From positions 80,700,151-80,764,150 of the forward strand of contig NC_133120.1 in the NCBI RefSeq assembly GCF_033568475.1: DNA of 64,000 bases. Direction: 5' to 3'. The DNA is from Henckelia pumila. Its lineage: Eukaryota; Streptophyta; Magnoliopsida; Lamiales; Gesneriaceae. Positions 21,701 to 34,455 of the stretch are shown in pieces (the first letter of the stretch is position 1; the number at the start of each line of letters is the position of its first letter). Below the pieces are notes generated by a model. The model did not search any database and was not told the origin of the DNA. It saw only the letters and a list, made by a program, of their open reading frames with translations. A program made the position numbers and the translations under genes.

Positions 21701-24570
21701 GTTTTTCTCTGTTTATATAATTTGTACTCATGTTCTTTTGTAGGAAGTTGATTCTGATCAGAGTCTTCCAAATTACAGGCACAAACAAGGTGCTTGTCAT
21801 CACTCTTCATTTTTTATTCACCTTTATTCGTACTTTTCTGTGACATTTGGAATGCAATATCATTCTTCTGTTTTAGATGTTAAATAAATCTTTGATTAAA
21901 ACTCTACCTTAGAACCATGAGCTCCAGTTCTAGAATCCCGCAGGCTGCATAGCCTCAACCTTTTTTTCTTTTGACCGATCCTTTTGACAGATTTACATCT
22001 ATACATTTTGAATAGCCGTAATGTTGTTTTTTTATCTTCGTAGTTTCTGGCTCTAAAAGAAAAGCATGCAGCTTCAAAGACGATGAGAATTTTATTAGTT
22101 CAGTGCCAACAAATCAGGTTGATTACCTTACTTCTCCTTGTTACTTTTTCGATCACTTTCAGTAGTTTGGCTCCTAATCTGCGAGAAGACGGTTTTCTTT
22201 CACCTTGATGACCTGGGTTGTGTAAAACATGCCATAACATTTTTGTGATGATGTCAATTCCAGCATTACGAAGCAGGTCTTTCTGTGAGAGCTAACCAAG
22301 GGTTTGAATCAAATAGGTGAGGATAACATCAGTTGAAACTAAAATTTTTCTTATTATCGGTATGATATGAGTAATCAATTTGTTGCTTTTTCTCAGTGCA
22401 GTTTATCATCTTAATTATATGTCTTAAATTATATGATGCTTAATTTTATAATATCTAATTGTATATTTCAGTAAATACCTAAAGTGAATTTTAATAGCTT
22501 GAGATGAAGTCAGTCATTCATTCCCTTTCCTGCTCCTATTCGTAAGCCCATGGATCTTATGCTCCTGTCTATCCCAGTGCGTATGAGAAGTTGTCACGCT
22601 AGCAGTACATACTTATTATTTGCTTTAAAGATTCTCTCTGGACTTCAAATGTGTCAAGCCTTGACTTTTTCAAGTATACAGGTTGGAAGCTGCTGTTCTT
22701 GATCTGAATGCTGATGATAGTACAGGGTTGATGAAGCAGAAGTCTTCTTATCACTGGGACAAGGTACTTCAAACTGTTGATTTTGCGCTGCTGACACACG
22801 CAATCCAATGCATGTGTTTGTGTATATTGATAGAGAGAGACAAACGGAGAAAGGAGACTGTGAAAAATGAGCCCAAACTAAAAATTCCTTGGACACCTCA
22901 AACTAATTTATTTACATGTTGTAATTGTCCTCAATTTTTTGCAGAGGGGCAAAAAGTATGTCAAGCTAAACAATGGAGAGCGGGTGACTGCTAGTGGAAA
23001 GGTAATCTCTTTGGCAAATAGTCACTTTATCAAAAAACGTGCATTTGATTTATTTACCTGGTGCAGATGAAAGTTATTGATTTTTAAATTTGCTAAAATG
23101 ATGGCTGGTTGGTTGGTCATATATTTAACACTATGGTGAAAGAGCACCTACCGTTAGGTTTTGTGGCTAGCCTGCAATGTCTTGAGGTCTGTCTTATTTT
23201 CTTAATCCCTTTGAAGCTAAATGATTTTTTGAAGGTAATAGGCCCATCACTGAATATCTTTATTTAAGTTCCTTAGAACATCACCCATGCACGATAGATA
23301 TCCCACGTGATAATGTTGATCAGTGATTTTAACCACATTAATTATGAGACTCGAAACTTTTTACATGAATTTTTTGTGTTGGAAGCAATTTGATTATGGA
23401 CAACCCTCCTTAATTTAAGATCATTGATCCCCCAGCTTCTATCTACCAAAAATATGCAATGCTTTAAGATGTATTAGCAGTTAACCACTTTATGTAAGTA
23501 ATCTTCTACAGTAAATGCAAATTATATTTGTAGTCACATGCATTCATGAATATTAAAGTTTCAACCTTTTGCTTTTCCTTCTGTCAAAGGTTCTTTGTCT
23601 TGGTTATCTTAACCGGTATTGTGTTTCTACTTATTATACAATCTTTTCCTGCAGATAAAAACAGAAAGTGGTGCAAAAGTAAAAACAAATAAAACTGGGA
23701 TATACAAGAGGTGGAAAGAACAGTCGCATAAGAAAGTATCGCTTAAAGGAACAAATGATGGCACTGTTGAAGTAGCTTCCACTTCATCAGGTAAATTTCG
23801 ATGTTAGCCGTTGCGTTGTGTACATGTATCTTATATCCAAGAAATGAAAGTTCAAATCGACATGATCCCACAACAGTATTGACTCTTTAACGAAATATAG
23901 CTCAGGGTGCGGGTAAGCCAATCATTAAGAATTCATGGCAAGGTTAAAACTATTAGAATTGGAATAATATTTAGGTAGTGTTTGGAAGAGCTTCTGAAAT
24001 TTTGTGAAGGAGAAGCTGAGAAGTGCTTCCTAGAAGCTCTCCCAAACACTACCTTATTGCCTAAATTTAATTGGTTGTGCAAACATGTATAATCTTCAAT
24101 TGTAATTTTTGTCCAAATGTGTGGTCTTCAAGTATTTTTAAGTTCAAATATTTTGTTGCTGTGGCTTCAATTACATTCACCTAATGTGATGCTCTTTTTT
24201 TCCCACAACCTCCGTGTTGCCACCTCCACCCCCACCCCCACCCCCACCCCACCCCCCCACCCCACATCATCTCCTTATTTCACCATTTCCATTTTGAACG
24301 TTCTGGTACGTGGTCCTTATTTTTTTGAGTTTACTGTCTTCTCCATTTATAGGTAATCTTGGTTTCCGAGGGGACTATCGAGGGTTCAAAGGTAGAAACA
24401 ATCAAAAGTCTGTACCAAATGCTCATATTCGTTCAGAAATCAAAGACATTGAGCAGGTTAGGAAGGAAAGGCAAAAGAAAGCAGACCGAGTTTCTTATCT
24501 CAAGGGCAAGCCTACTAAGAAAGGGAAGAAGAAGTTTGGTGGAAAGGGAAAAAGGGGGAAAGCAAAATAA
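18702..24570 (+). CDS. RH29: DEAD-box ATP-dependent RNA helicase 29 (Dbp10/DDX54 type)
   Basis: Eleven exons, all with GT-AG borders and continuous phase: 18702-19068, 19603-20764, 20867-20924, 21024-21128, 21744-21789, 22044-22117, 22264-22316, 22682-22763, 22945-23001, 23655-23790, 24353-24570. They encode 785 residues; as I recall Arabidopsis RH29 is somewhat longer. Helicase motifs in order: Q motif around F27-Q52, ARTGSGKT at 69-76, PTRDLAL at 103-109, TPGRL, DEAD at 177-180, SAT at 208-210, RGIDIP, and [10 protein letters not shown]. The C-terminal part holds the Dbp10 tail ([21 protein letters not shown]) and a Lys/Gly-rich basic end. Yeast Dbp10 acts in nucleolar 60S ribosomal subunit assembly, so the same role is inferred. 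The basic N-terminus ([11 protein letters not shown]) is a likely nuclear signal. Intron 10 carries an 80-bp MITE. The gene is convergent with SKP2A, 683 bp apart. Confidence 0.96.
23974..24053. mobile_element. 80-bp Tourist-like MITE in RH29 intron 10
   Basis: Inverted ends GGTAGTGTTTGGAAGAGCTT and AAGCTCTCCCAAACACTACC are flanked by TTA on both sides (23971-23973, 24054-24056), the 3-bp duplication of PIF/Harbinger elements. It is tiny, forms a hairpin and is non-coding. A relative lies at 37565-37774. Confidence 0.82.
24221..24265 (+). repeat. C-rich CCCCA tract in RH29 intron 10
   Basis: About 45 bp of CCCCA/CCCCCA repeats, a strong contrast to the AT-rich intron, lying some 90 bp upstream of the last acceptor. 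The opposite strand is G-rich and could form a quadruplex. Confidence 0.85.
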
Positions 24571-25252
24571 GTTCTCTTGATGCTGCGTCTCTTCAATCTG
24601 GATTTGAAAAATAGTGAGTGATTCAAATGAGGTTGGCGCAAGATGTATTTCCAGATTTCTTGAACCTGCTGCTATGACCAACGGTATTTGCCGCCTCTAG
24701 ATGTGCGCCATTTTACAGCCTTGGATGTATAAATTGCCATATATAGGGTACATGGCTGGTGTTCTTATGTTCTATAAAGTGGGCTTACACTGTTACACAT
24801 TTGTGTTGTCTTGTAGCACATTTCTCCTCGAGTTTTGTCTAGTAAAGCGGCTTTTAGATTTGGCATAGTTTTTGTAGGCGTTTTCTGAGTCATGATGTAC
24901 TAGATTTGGCATGGTTTTTGTACCCCAGAGAGATGCCACAGTGAAAAAGTTCATTGTATATTTAAATCGTGGGATTCTACAACATAATATTTACGCGATC
25001 CAACTTGTATTTGACCATTCTCTTCAAACACGACGAAAATCCTTAATACACATCCGCATTTCCCTTCGAAGTACCATAAAGAGTATCAAACATATAAGAA
25101 AATGCCCCGAAGATAAACATAATATCCACGTTACTGCTCAATCCCAAACAGTAAGATTACAACAAAATGGTCTAAAATGTACACAAACTACCTTATACAC
25201 ACAAGATTCGCTTCTTTCAGCCAGAGGAATTAAGGTTTTCCTGCAGAAACCT
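24571..25252. other. convergent 3' region of RH29 and SKP2A
   Basis: Holds the 3' UTRs of two convergent genes. No further gene is seen; short frames here have no family resemblance. The transcripts may overlap at their 3' ends. Confidence 0.5.
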
Positions 25253-27269
25253 TCAGTGAGCTAGATGAGCCATCGCAGGTGTGGTACGGTGAGCTTGAAC
25301 AGCACATACACAATGAACCGACGTTAAGCTCAGGCACCCACTGATAATAAGGGAATGGCGACCGGAACATGTATGAAGAGCTGGAAATGAGTCACAGAGT
25401 GCCTGCACTGCAGGCGGAGTAAGGGAAGTGCATTGGCTGATGTTCAGGTTCGTAAGGCCTTCCTCCTCGTACCTGTTCTTCTTCACGGATGCCCACATTT
25501 CATGCTTGTTTTTCACTCGGCTATGCGCCAGAGAATACATGGCTCTGTCGGTGATATTCTTGCAGTAGTATAAACCGAGGGATCGCAGATGCCGGCAGTT
25601 GTTTGCCAAGGCGATCACACTCTCATCTGCACGATTTGCACCATTGAATACAAGCAAGTACGGAAACAAATAGCTTAGAAAGAGTAGGGGAAACTAAATG
25701 ATGCAACGGTTTACCCCTCACTATTTTGCTACTATAGAGCCCGAATTATACGAAGGGATATACCTGTTATAAGAACACATCCACACAAGTCAAGAGCTCG
25801 GAGATCGGGGCAACCATAGGCTAAGCTCTTGACCCCTTCATCACCAACTCGGTCACACCATCCTAGGTTTATCGACTGCAATTGATCACAATTATATCCA
25901 ATGGCCTGCAAAAATGAGTCGAAGTAAAATATCTCAGGAGTCACCGTAAATGTTATGATCTTAAAACATAGACCAGACCACGAGATTCATACCTTCAGTG
26001 CCCTATCTGAGGCAGCCTTGACACATCCACAGAGATTCAAGATTTTCAACTTTCGGCAAAACCCAGACAAATACGCCACAGCAGTATCGTTGAAAGCCGA
26101 ACAGCCGCTTATGTTCAGCTTCACGAGATTAGGGCAGCCATCTGCTAAGGCATACAAGGAACGATCAGTAAGCCTGAAACTCTTGCTCAGATCCAACTCT
26201 TGGAGGTCACCACAATGTTTTGCGATTGTTTCAACAGCAACATCCTGAAGTTGAGGCGAGTCTTGTCGCAAGATAAGGACCTGAAGTTTTGTGAATCTCG
26301 GAACCAGTGATAGCACCAGATCATTCATGTTCTTCTTGCACCTGAGGCAGAACAAATCAAGTAAAGGTCATAGTTATTTCAATGAAAACTATCGCAGTTT
26401 GCATATTATTACTCCCTTAACAAAGGGCTCGCGAAACCATGTCGATCCCCCGGAGGCATACAAAAGCTTGGGTGCAGAACATGCAGTGGGTTCTCTCCAT
26501 ACTTCATAACCCTCGCCCATTCAATAATCACAATGATAAACAAGTATGATGAAAGAACCAGATTGGACCTGACAAGAGTGCTCTGCTCGCATATCACTAG
26601 AACAAGAGTATTGCCAACCAGAACAAACTAAAAGACCGGAAAAAATCATTCTTACCCACCGGCCTTCATTGATAATCTATAAACTCAAATCATTCAAGCT
26701 TCAAATAGCCTGCAATTCTTTCCTAGTAACTAATGACGATTAACTCATTCATAATGTCACCAACTTAAAACTAGCCAGGTCACACCAGCAAAGGAAAAAT
26801 AGCAATACTGTGATAAATAATTATCAAGCAAGAAAGCTACAAAAAGTTTTTTTTAAAAATGACAAAATTTCGTTACACATAAACAACAATCACCAAAAAA
26901 CCAATGAAACCCAATATCCAACAGTGCCAATAAAAAAAAAAGTTGAAAAAATGTTGATAGACATAAACTGAATCAGCACAAAAGAAAAATATACCTAGAG
27001 AGGGAGAGATGAGTGAGCCCCCAAGAAATGGCATCCCTCCATCCATGACAAACACCAGATGCCACAATCACCGTGGGATCATCCACCAAAGAAAGAATCC
27101 TCAACAAAAGCTCCACTGGAATATCTTTCCACTCACTTATCTTCGATCCCCCACAAAGACCTCCTCCCACTTGACAAACCATATTTTCATTTTCATCCAC
27201 ACCCTCGACATCACCAAAAACCATCAGCTTCTCAAAATTCAACCCCAGACCCTCCCCTGTTTCTCTCAT
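25253..27269 (-). CDS. SKP2A: F-box/leucine-rich-repeat protein SKP2A-like
   Basis: Four minus-strand coding exons: 27269-26995, 26341-25993, 25905-25764, 25626-25253, with GT-AG borders and continuous phase. They give 379 residues; Arabidopsis SKP2A is about 360. The F-box lies near residues 47-85 (EWKDIPVELLLRILSLVDD, VIVASGVCHGWRDAI). It is followed by about eight cysteine-containing LRRs (ELDLSKSFRLTDRSLYALAD, KILNLCGCVKAASDRALK, SINLGWCDRVGDEGVKSLAY, ALDLCGCVLITDESV, SLGLYYCKNITDRAMYSLA) and the conserved C-terminal FPALHTCSGRHSLIISGCL. The family forms SCF ubiquitin ligases with SKP1/CUL1. Arabidopsis SKP2A binds auxin and promotes turnover of E2FC and DPB, affecting cell division. The N-terminal 45 residues are longer and more acidic than in Arabidopsis. 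Confidence 0.95.
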
Positions 27270-27830
27270 TTCTCAATCTCCCCTGTGTCTACTTTGCACA
27301 AAAATCATACAACAAAAACAAAAGCCAAGAAAGATTCCGCCTGTATGCTCCTTCCTGTCAAAGATACAGAAAAAGACATAAACTTGGAATGATCAAGAAA
27401 TACAAAACAGTTACCATAATACCATGTTTCTTCAACCCAATACCTATGTATTATTCTATTGGTAATAACCAAAGGCTAAGAGATAAGAAGTTTCAACAGG
27501 GGTCGAGTTTCAACAACAAAAAGGGGTCAGAAATTTAAGTTTCTTTGTTCTTTTTTAAATCAAATGAAAAAGAACCAATCTTTCTACTCGTTTAAGGTAT
27601 ATTCCAGAAAATTAATGACCAGAGAAGAAACCCAAAAGAAATTATCAAAGAACAAGAATTTCGAATGTACGAGATAAACAGAGGTTTTTGTACCTATGAG
27701 TCAAGAGCTCTGTTTAACCTACAGGGTACAGCTTGGTGGTGAAGCTCTCTTATTCTACGCACACACGAACGAGGCGACCGATTAAAAGCCACGTGTCAAA
27801 TTCGTATGGAAGATGCGTCCAAAGATTAAC
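27270..27830 (-). promoter_or_regulatory. SKP2A leader and promoter with a G-box
   Basis: On the minus strand a donor-like CATAG/GTACAAAAAC at about 27694 and an acceptor-like TTTGACAG/GAAGG at about 27357 suggest a leader intron. Farther up, CACGTG at 27790-27795 lies in TGACACGTGGC, a G-box/ABRE-type core bound by bZIP and bHLH factors. Sites are seen in sequence; their use is inferred. Confidence 0.45.
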
Positions 27831-27904
27831 TAATTAATATTTTTTTAGACGCGATTAATGTATTTTTCTCACTATTTTATACTTTGTGGCTATATTATTA
27901 AGTA

Positions 27905-28242
27905 TAGATGTTAAAACGGGTCAGTGGGGCGGGTCGACCCACAATCCGTCGCAATCTACCATTATGTGAGGTGGGGCGGGGAGGGCCACCTTTTGGACGG
28001 GTTAAAAAATATCAACCCAACCTACTTATTTTAGGTGGCGGTGTGGGCCAACACGACGGGTTTACGTGTAAATTGACGGGTTTTTTAGGGCCAAACCGCA
28101 ATCCACCACAACCCACCTTTAGGCGGGGCGGAACGGAGCCGACCCACCTTTTAGACGGGTTGGAAAATTGTCAACCCAACCTACAAATTTTGTATAGCGG
28201 AACATGCCAACTAGATCGACCTAACCTATTTTGACAACTTTA
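27905..28242. mobile_element. diverged hAT MITE, 338 bp, GC-rich
   Basis: Imperfect ends TAGATGTTAAAACGG and TTTTGACAACTTTA, with repeated GGGGCGGG, ACGGGTT and CAACCCA blocks, match the style of the younger MITE at 10327-10572. Target duplications are no longer clear. It is non-coding; apparent open frames follow the GC-rich repeats. Confidence 0.7.
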
Positions 28243-28595
28243 TTATCAAGTGTCAATATTACCCTAGTATTTACTGGTTCCCAAATATGACAAGTACATT
28301 TCTCTTTTTATTTTTTCAAATTATAGATTCAAGCGTCTATAATATATTTTTTTATTTAATATATATTATCTATTTCAAATAATTTTTTATATTATCATTA
28401 TGGAAAATAGTTTATATAATTGGATTTTTCGATAGAAAAACGAGTTTGTATATTTGAGACAGAGATATTATCTGATAGCAATCGAATCATATTTCAATTT
28501 AATATATTAGCAATTTGAAAGTTTTACAAACTTTAAAGTTTATAACATATTTTATGTGATATAAAATAACTATTATAAGATGACAAAAATTCTTA

Positions 28596-28755
28596 TGAGA
28601 CGGTCTCAAAGGTTATTTTTTTGAGACGGGTCTTTTATATGAGTTATCCATTAAAAATGATTACATTTTATGCCAAAAGTATTATTTATTATTATAAATA
28701 TGGATAGGATTGACCCGTCTCACGGATGAGACCGTCTCACACGAGTGTTACTCTT
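28596..28755. mobile_element. GAGACGGTCTC-type foldback MITE
   Basis: TGAGACGGTCTCA at the left and TGAGACCGTCTCA at the right frame an AT-rich core. A second inner pair (GAGACGGGTC / GACCCGTCTC) nests within. The core shares CAAAAGTATTATTT with the older copy at 15018-15142. Confidence 0.72.
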
Positions 28756-29319
28756 ATAAGATTTAGAATAAAAAAAGTTAGTTATTGAAAAAAATTCAAA
28801 TATTGATCAATGGACCGATTAGTCAATTGAATGGTAGATACAAAAAATGCAATAATTAATATATATATATATATATATATATGGTTAATCATATATAATA
28901 TTCAAATAGTATATATGATAATGACATGTATAATAATGCATCCCAATATTCAAATTTTAATAATGTAAACAGTTTTTTTTTTTTATATATATATATATAT
29001 TATAAATTTATAATAATAATTATGAATATATAAAGGTCAATGAAATTAGCCGTACAAGTTTAGGTTATCATTAATGGAGCATATATGTATATTAGTTTTG
29101 ATCTCACGCACTTTAGGGTATAGGAGATTCACGTGCACCCATGCACAAAATAACTTCGATTGTCTTGAAATTTTTACAGCAGAGTCGTCTCAAAAATGCG
29201 AATCCAACGATATATCATATTATACAAACTTCAATCTCGGTGGTCGAAAATGTAAAGATGACCGAAAATTACATATTTAACATAATTCCTGGTCATCTTC
29301 AAATCTATTACCATTGCAA

Positions 29320-29382
<63 letters not shown>

Positions 29383-29505
29383 CCATTGAAGGTGTGAAGT
29401 GAAACTGCTCTAAGCCTTCAATGATTTCCACTTAAATATGAGCAATGTTAATGTGTGTGAGACGTTTTATTTTTATTTTTTGAAACGGATGGGTACTAAT
29501 AATAT
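28756..29505. other. AT-rich intergenic DNA with TA microsatellites
   Basis: No gene. Two TA tracts are present, at 28860-28882 and at 29321-29381 (the latter with one phase slip near 29342). Apparent small proteins over the second tract are translations of the microsatellite. Confidence 0.6.
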
Positions 29506-29990
29506 ATTATCTTATTATATTATTAAAGTAGAGATCCTTTAATTAATAAAATTTCAATTAATTGGTGAAGTTTGATTGAAATTATCATTATCTCCTAACT
29601 TAATTTTCAAGTAGCAACGCGTGCATATATATAATTTTTTTATGTTAATTAATTTTCATATTATTTTAGAACTCACATGATGAATTAGATATTCAAAATG
29701 TTAAGAGTGATAATTATATGATTTAAATTTTTCAAAAAATATATATATCTAAATCTAAAATTCAAAAATACAAACAAATATAGCGAGTGTCATTTTGGTA
29801 AATAATATTGTTTTTAATGGCTAAAAAAAGAGGAGATTATATAAAAATGATTAATTTGTTTAATAATTTTGATTTTGTTAAAAATTAAGTTAGGATATAA
29901 TCGTAATTTCATATCAAGCTTCACCAATCAATTAAAAGTTAGTTAATTAGAGAGTCTCTCTACTATAATAATATAGTAAGATAAAACCAA
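29506..29990. repeat. foldback with roughly 100-bp inverted arms
   Basis: The left arm (29506-29620; TTATCTTATTATATTATTAAAG, then TTAATTGGTGAAGTTTGATT, CTAACTTAATTTTC) is matched in reverse by the right arm (29880-29990), with diverged but continuous pairing. The spacer is about 260 bp and contains GCAACGCGTGC. It may be two opposed transposon ends rather than one element; see the adjoining Helitron-like unit. Confidence 0.6.
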
Positions 29991-30234
29991 AATTATTGGG
30001 CAAAATAGTCATTTTATACGGTTTTCTCTTTTCTAGCCATTCACTTTGTGCCCTTTGATATTATTTTATTTACAAAAATAACACTCACTTTATAAGATAT
30101 ATATATTTTTTGTGAATATTTGTTTAGGTAAACGTTATATTTTTATTATTTTTTAATTTTACTATTTATTATTTATTTTTTTCGTTAAAAAAATAAAATG
30201 TACGAGCACGCAACGTGTGCAACAAAATACTAGT
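29957..30234 (+). mobile_element. Helitron-like non-autonomous element (tentative)
   Basis: It begins TCTCTACTATAATAATATAG and ends with a short hairpin (GCACGCAACGTGTGC at 30206-30220), then about nine bases, then CTAGT at 30230-30234. This is the 3' signature of Helitrons (hairpin plus CTRR before a host T). The 5' limit overlaps the foldback arm and is not preceded by A, so the start is uncertain. Confidence 0.4.
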
Positions 30235-33200
30235 AAATAATTATATACATATTATGGATATTGCAAAAATAATTAAATTAAATATATAGATGCGGTTACA
30301 AAGATACTTCGATAGCATACAATTTTTGACATTTTTATGTGTCGTTCCAATTTTATCGAATGTGCTAGCGTACGATTTTTAGAGAAATTTGTTAATGACA
30401 AATATTAACTCCGATACTTTTTTAAGATCATTGAAAAAGACAATCGAATGGTGATAACATATAGTGTGCATGCGTGTATATATATACATGAAATTAATTA
30501 TTTTATATGTCCAAATTAAAAAAGAATGAACCAAATTAATTAATCGAACTTTAATAAGATACGAAACCGTGGCTTAAAGTTGTGGAATTAATTACTGCTT
30601 TTTTGACCCCTTTAGAGGTTTATTAATATAATTGTAGATGTCTAGCTAATTATTTTATAGTTATCTCCAAATTGGTTGTGGGGAATATTTATTTATGCTA
30701 ATTCTACCGATTAAATGTCTTTGTCACATATGCGACCTCAGGATGAATGATTGATTAAGCGCCACAATTAATTATTAGCCACTTTGCATTTTTTTTTTGG
30801 TTGGGGAAAAAATCATTATGGTTATTTGTGGTTAATGGGTTACTCTTTTAAAATAATTAATAATATGTTTAATGTTATGTATTTTATGGAATAGTCTATG
30901 ATGTTCTTTATTATTAATTAGTTTTTTTTAAAGAAAAATTATTCTAATAAATGGTTGTAACTCGTACGTGTAGTATATTAAAAAGACACAATATAACTTA
31001 GAAATAATTATTCCAAATAGCTTTATGTGAGATTGGAACCTCTGCTTTTCTTGAGCTTGGAGCAAAATGGTTCTTAATCTTTACTTAATCAAATAACATG
31101 GGGATATTGTGTTTTTCAATAAACTTATAAAATTCAAAATATATGTTATAAAACAGAATAATATAATGTGATTTGCTCTAAATTAACTTTCATTTGCTTG
31201 AAAAGTTTCTTTGATTTCCATTAACGCAATCCTTTGGTCAAAATCTTCCTTTTCAATTTCATGATCAACTTTACTCCATGCATGCATCTTAGTTGAATTT
31301 CAGATGCAAAATATGCGGATAGTAAATTTAATGAAACATTTTAAGGCCATGAAATTAAATATCACACTAAACTATAAAAATCCATATATTAATATTCGAA
31401 AATTAATATCAGAACATGAAAATAAATTATGTAAAATATACAGAATTTGGAAAAATAAATATTTAAAATACTCCTGGCAATGCATGGCATGTGTATCGTA
31501 CATGCTAATAGCCTAATATAATGCATCATTCATTATTATTATTCTTATTATTTAAAAAATAATAATTTAATTGGAACAGCAGATTGGAAATTTATTGAAT
31601 GTATAGTATACTTTGCATCTTTGCTTTGTTCTCGTCTACATGCATTTTTTAGATCGATCATGATTATCATTATCAGTACTGTGGATATATATACTTTAAT
31701 GGTGATAACATAAAATAATTATTTTTTTACACAATCATGCAAACAAGGAGATTCCCATATTATATATTAAAAACTAGTTAAATATATGGCCATGTATGGA
31801 TAATAAGTATGTATGTATAAAATATATATTGTATTATTCTTTGTTTCAAAAAAAAATATTGTATTATTTTCGAAAATATTCTGATGCTAAACTTTTTGTT
31901 CATATAAAACAAATTAAGATAATTACTTGATCAAAAGAAAATATTAAATATAATTTGTGTGACATTATCTTTACAATATAATATAAAGAGGTGTACATAG
32001 ATAGTGCCAACTTTTACTTTTATGCTGTAATTTTAGTGGATTAAATTTTATTGAATACGGAAAAATGAATGTCAATCGTATGTTGTGTTTGGATGAAATG
32101 ATTTTTCAAATGTATTTTTGTTTTTTTTCTATTGAGAGAAATAATTAAAACTATAAGTTTCAAATCTACTTCTTATACATTTTATGTTAATTAGTAAGGA
32201 TTTCAAGTTTCACCAAATGATGATGTCATTTTAAATCAATTATATTTTAAATTACTAATTTTAAATAAGTAAATGAATAATTTAAAATTTAATCAATTGC
32301 TTTTATAGATAATAAAACTATGATTCAAATCAATGAATTTAAAATTTATCAATCTAAAGACAATCTTAGAGAATTTTTATATAATGTGAAGTGTTGAGGT
32401 TGTTTTTGATCAATCAACTTTTAAATACACAGAAAAAGATCAAAACAATTATATATAGTGTAATCATAAATAGTTAGGCGTCATTTGTGTATAATCTATA
32501 TTCCATAAAAGGCTAATGACGAGAAGCTTTGTTACATTTGTATGAGGATCTCATTTACTTTTCTTTCTCCTTTTTTTTTTTTCGTTTCCCCGAAGTTCTA
32601 TATTACTACATTAGATTTTGTTTTTTTTTTCCCCCATATTACTATGGACTTTTTTTTTTCGTTACAAAAAGGTTTATAAAAACATGCAATATTTTCCCCC
32701 AAAGTTTTGTATTTTACTATTTCCGACATTGTTTTTTGTATTTTTTCATATTTATGTTTATTTTTTTTTCCATTAAAAAAAAATACAAACACACAATAGC
32801 GCAATCCATAATAGTAAGGTTTATTTCAACTTATCTTAAGATATTACCTTAATAAAAGATCTAACATCCCATAATTTGTTATGTTAGCATTATAAAATTA
32901 ATTATGCATATGTGTTGATATATAGATTCTCCGATGAATGATTTGGTTACTCATTAACCAACAATAATAGAACTTACTCCAATGTTCACATCGAGAGATT
33001 CTTATTTAAGTGGAAAACGAAAAAAGGAATTGGCCCAAACAAATCTAGGGCTCTTCGTTTGGGCAAGTTGGTCTACAAGTATTTTTCAAGATATTTTGCT
33101 CAAGTAACTTGTGAAACTTGTGCGAAATATCTCGAATATTTGTGAACCAAATTTCACCAGGGAATTTTCAATCATTTTCTTTGAGCCATCTTGGCTTTTA

Positions 33201-34455
33201 CTTTATTTTTTTTAAAAAATATTTTATTAAGGATTTTTTAAGTTAATTTATATAATATCCTCGTTTTTTTTTTGAATCTAATATCCTCGTTTTTTAGTAC
33301 AATGTGCACAACCAATAAAGATTTTTTGGTAAATAAAAAAAAAACCAATAAAGATTTAAAATCTCATCTAAAAAAAACAATAATAAATAAATAAAGATCC
33401 AAAACCCAATGTTTTCCAAAAAAAAGGAATTTTTCTTGGGTTCCCAAAAACAGGATTTTAAAAGCTCATTAATTTTATGAAAAATTGCATTTTTGTTTCG
33501 TATGTTTGTTTTTTTTTACAATTTTGATCTTTTATATTATCAAATTTAAAAGAAAAAATTGCAATTTTAGTCATTTAATTTTGTCTGGTTTTGGTTTTAG
33601 TCCTATAACTTTTTAAAGTTTGGTCTTAGTCCAGTAATTTGGTTTTTTTTTTTATTTTGTTTTGGTCATTTTTTCATCGAGAGTCACTAAATCAATCGAA
33701 TATTACTTATTTGACGTCGTTGTTCTTCTGTTTTTTTCCCCGATTTGGGAATATTGGGTGTCTTTTTTTTTTTGCTTTTTCCTTTATTTTTGTGTGATGA
33801 ATTTTAATTTATGTAATATATGGTTAATTCTTGTCAAATGAGCCATATAAAACACTATCAGTGTCAAATAAATAATATTCATGGATATAGTGACTTCCGA
33901 TGAAAACAAAGACCAAATGACCAAACTTTGAAAAAGTTATATGTCTAAAACAAAAAAACAGATCAACTTACATCAATTGATGCGTTGATGAGTCACTCCA
34001 TACTTTAGCAGTAAACTGGTGCCACGTCAACTTCACGATTGAAAAAAAAAATACTAAAATTTTCTACAAAACAAAATAACTGTAACGGACTGTGATCGAA
34101 ATCGGCAAAAATCACAAAGAGCCAAAAAGAAATAATAATAATTTCCCCTTGGTTTTATACGAGAGGTTGCGTGTGTGTGCTTTTTTTTTTTTTTGGGCAA
34201 CTAGTATGCTGTTTGCTCTTAAAATTAATAATACAGACAGACAATTTATATAATCAATTATTTAAAGATGTCATGTGAATTTTAGAAAATCAAATTTATT
34301 TAGCTTGAATGCTCATGATCATGCATGTTTGTTAGGTAATCCGAGCTTTTATTACAATCTTTCCTCGTATGTGTACTGTGAACACATGGAAACTAGCCCA
34401 GAATTGAAGTTGGTGTCAATATGGTACAAATCAAGATATGTACAAATATTTATAA
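30235..34455. other. long AT-rich gene-free interval
   Basis: No gene is seen over 4.2 kb. A foldback of moderate quality lies at about 33560-33960: the phrase AGTCCTATAACTTTTTAAAG-TTTGGTC at the left is repeated in reverse as GACCAAACTTTG-AAAAAGTTATATG at the right. It looks like a decayed MULE-type foldback. Elsewhere there are only homopolymer T/A runs and AT-rich unique sequence. The last few hundred bases probably include the ACR3 3' UTR. Confidence 0.45.

Noticed and set aside
24433-24681. Minus-strand frame over the last RH29 exon
   Set aside because: It is antisense to the Lys/Gly-rich RH29 tail and is rich in Leu/Ser/Phe as expected from reversing such codons.
26973-27538. Plus-strand open frames over SKP2A exon 1 and leader
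   Set aside because: They are antisense to the F-box exon; the minus strand has a complete four-exon gene with matching phases.
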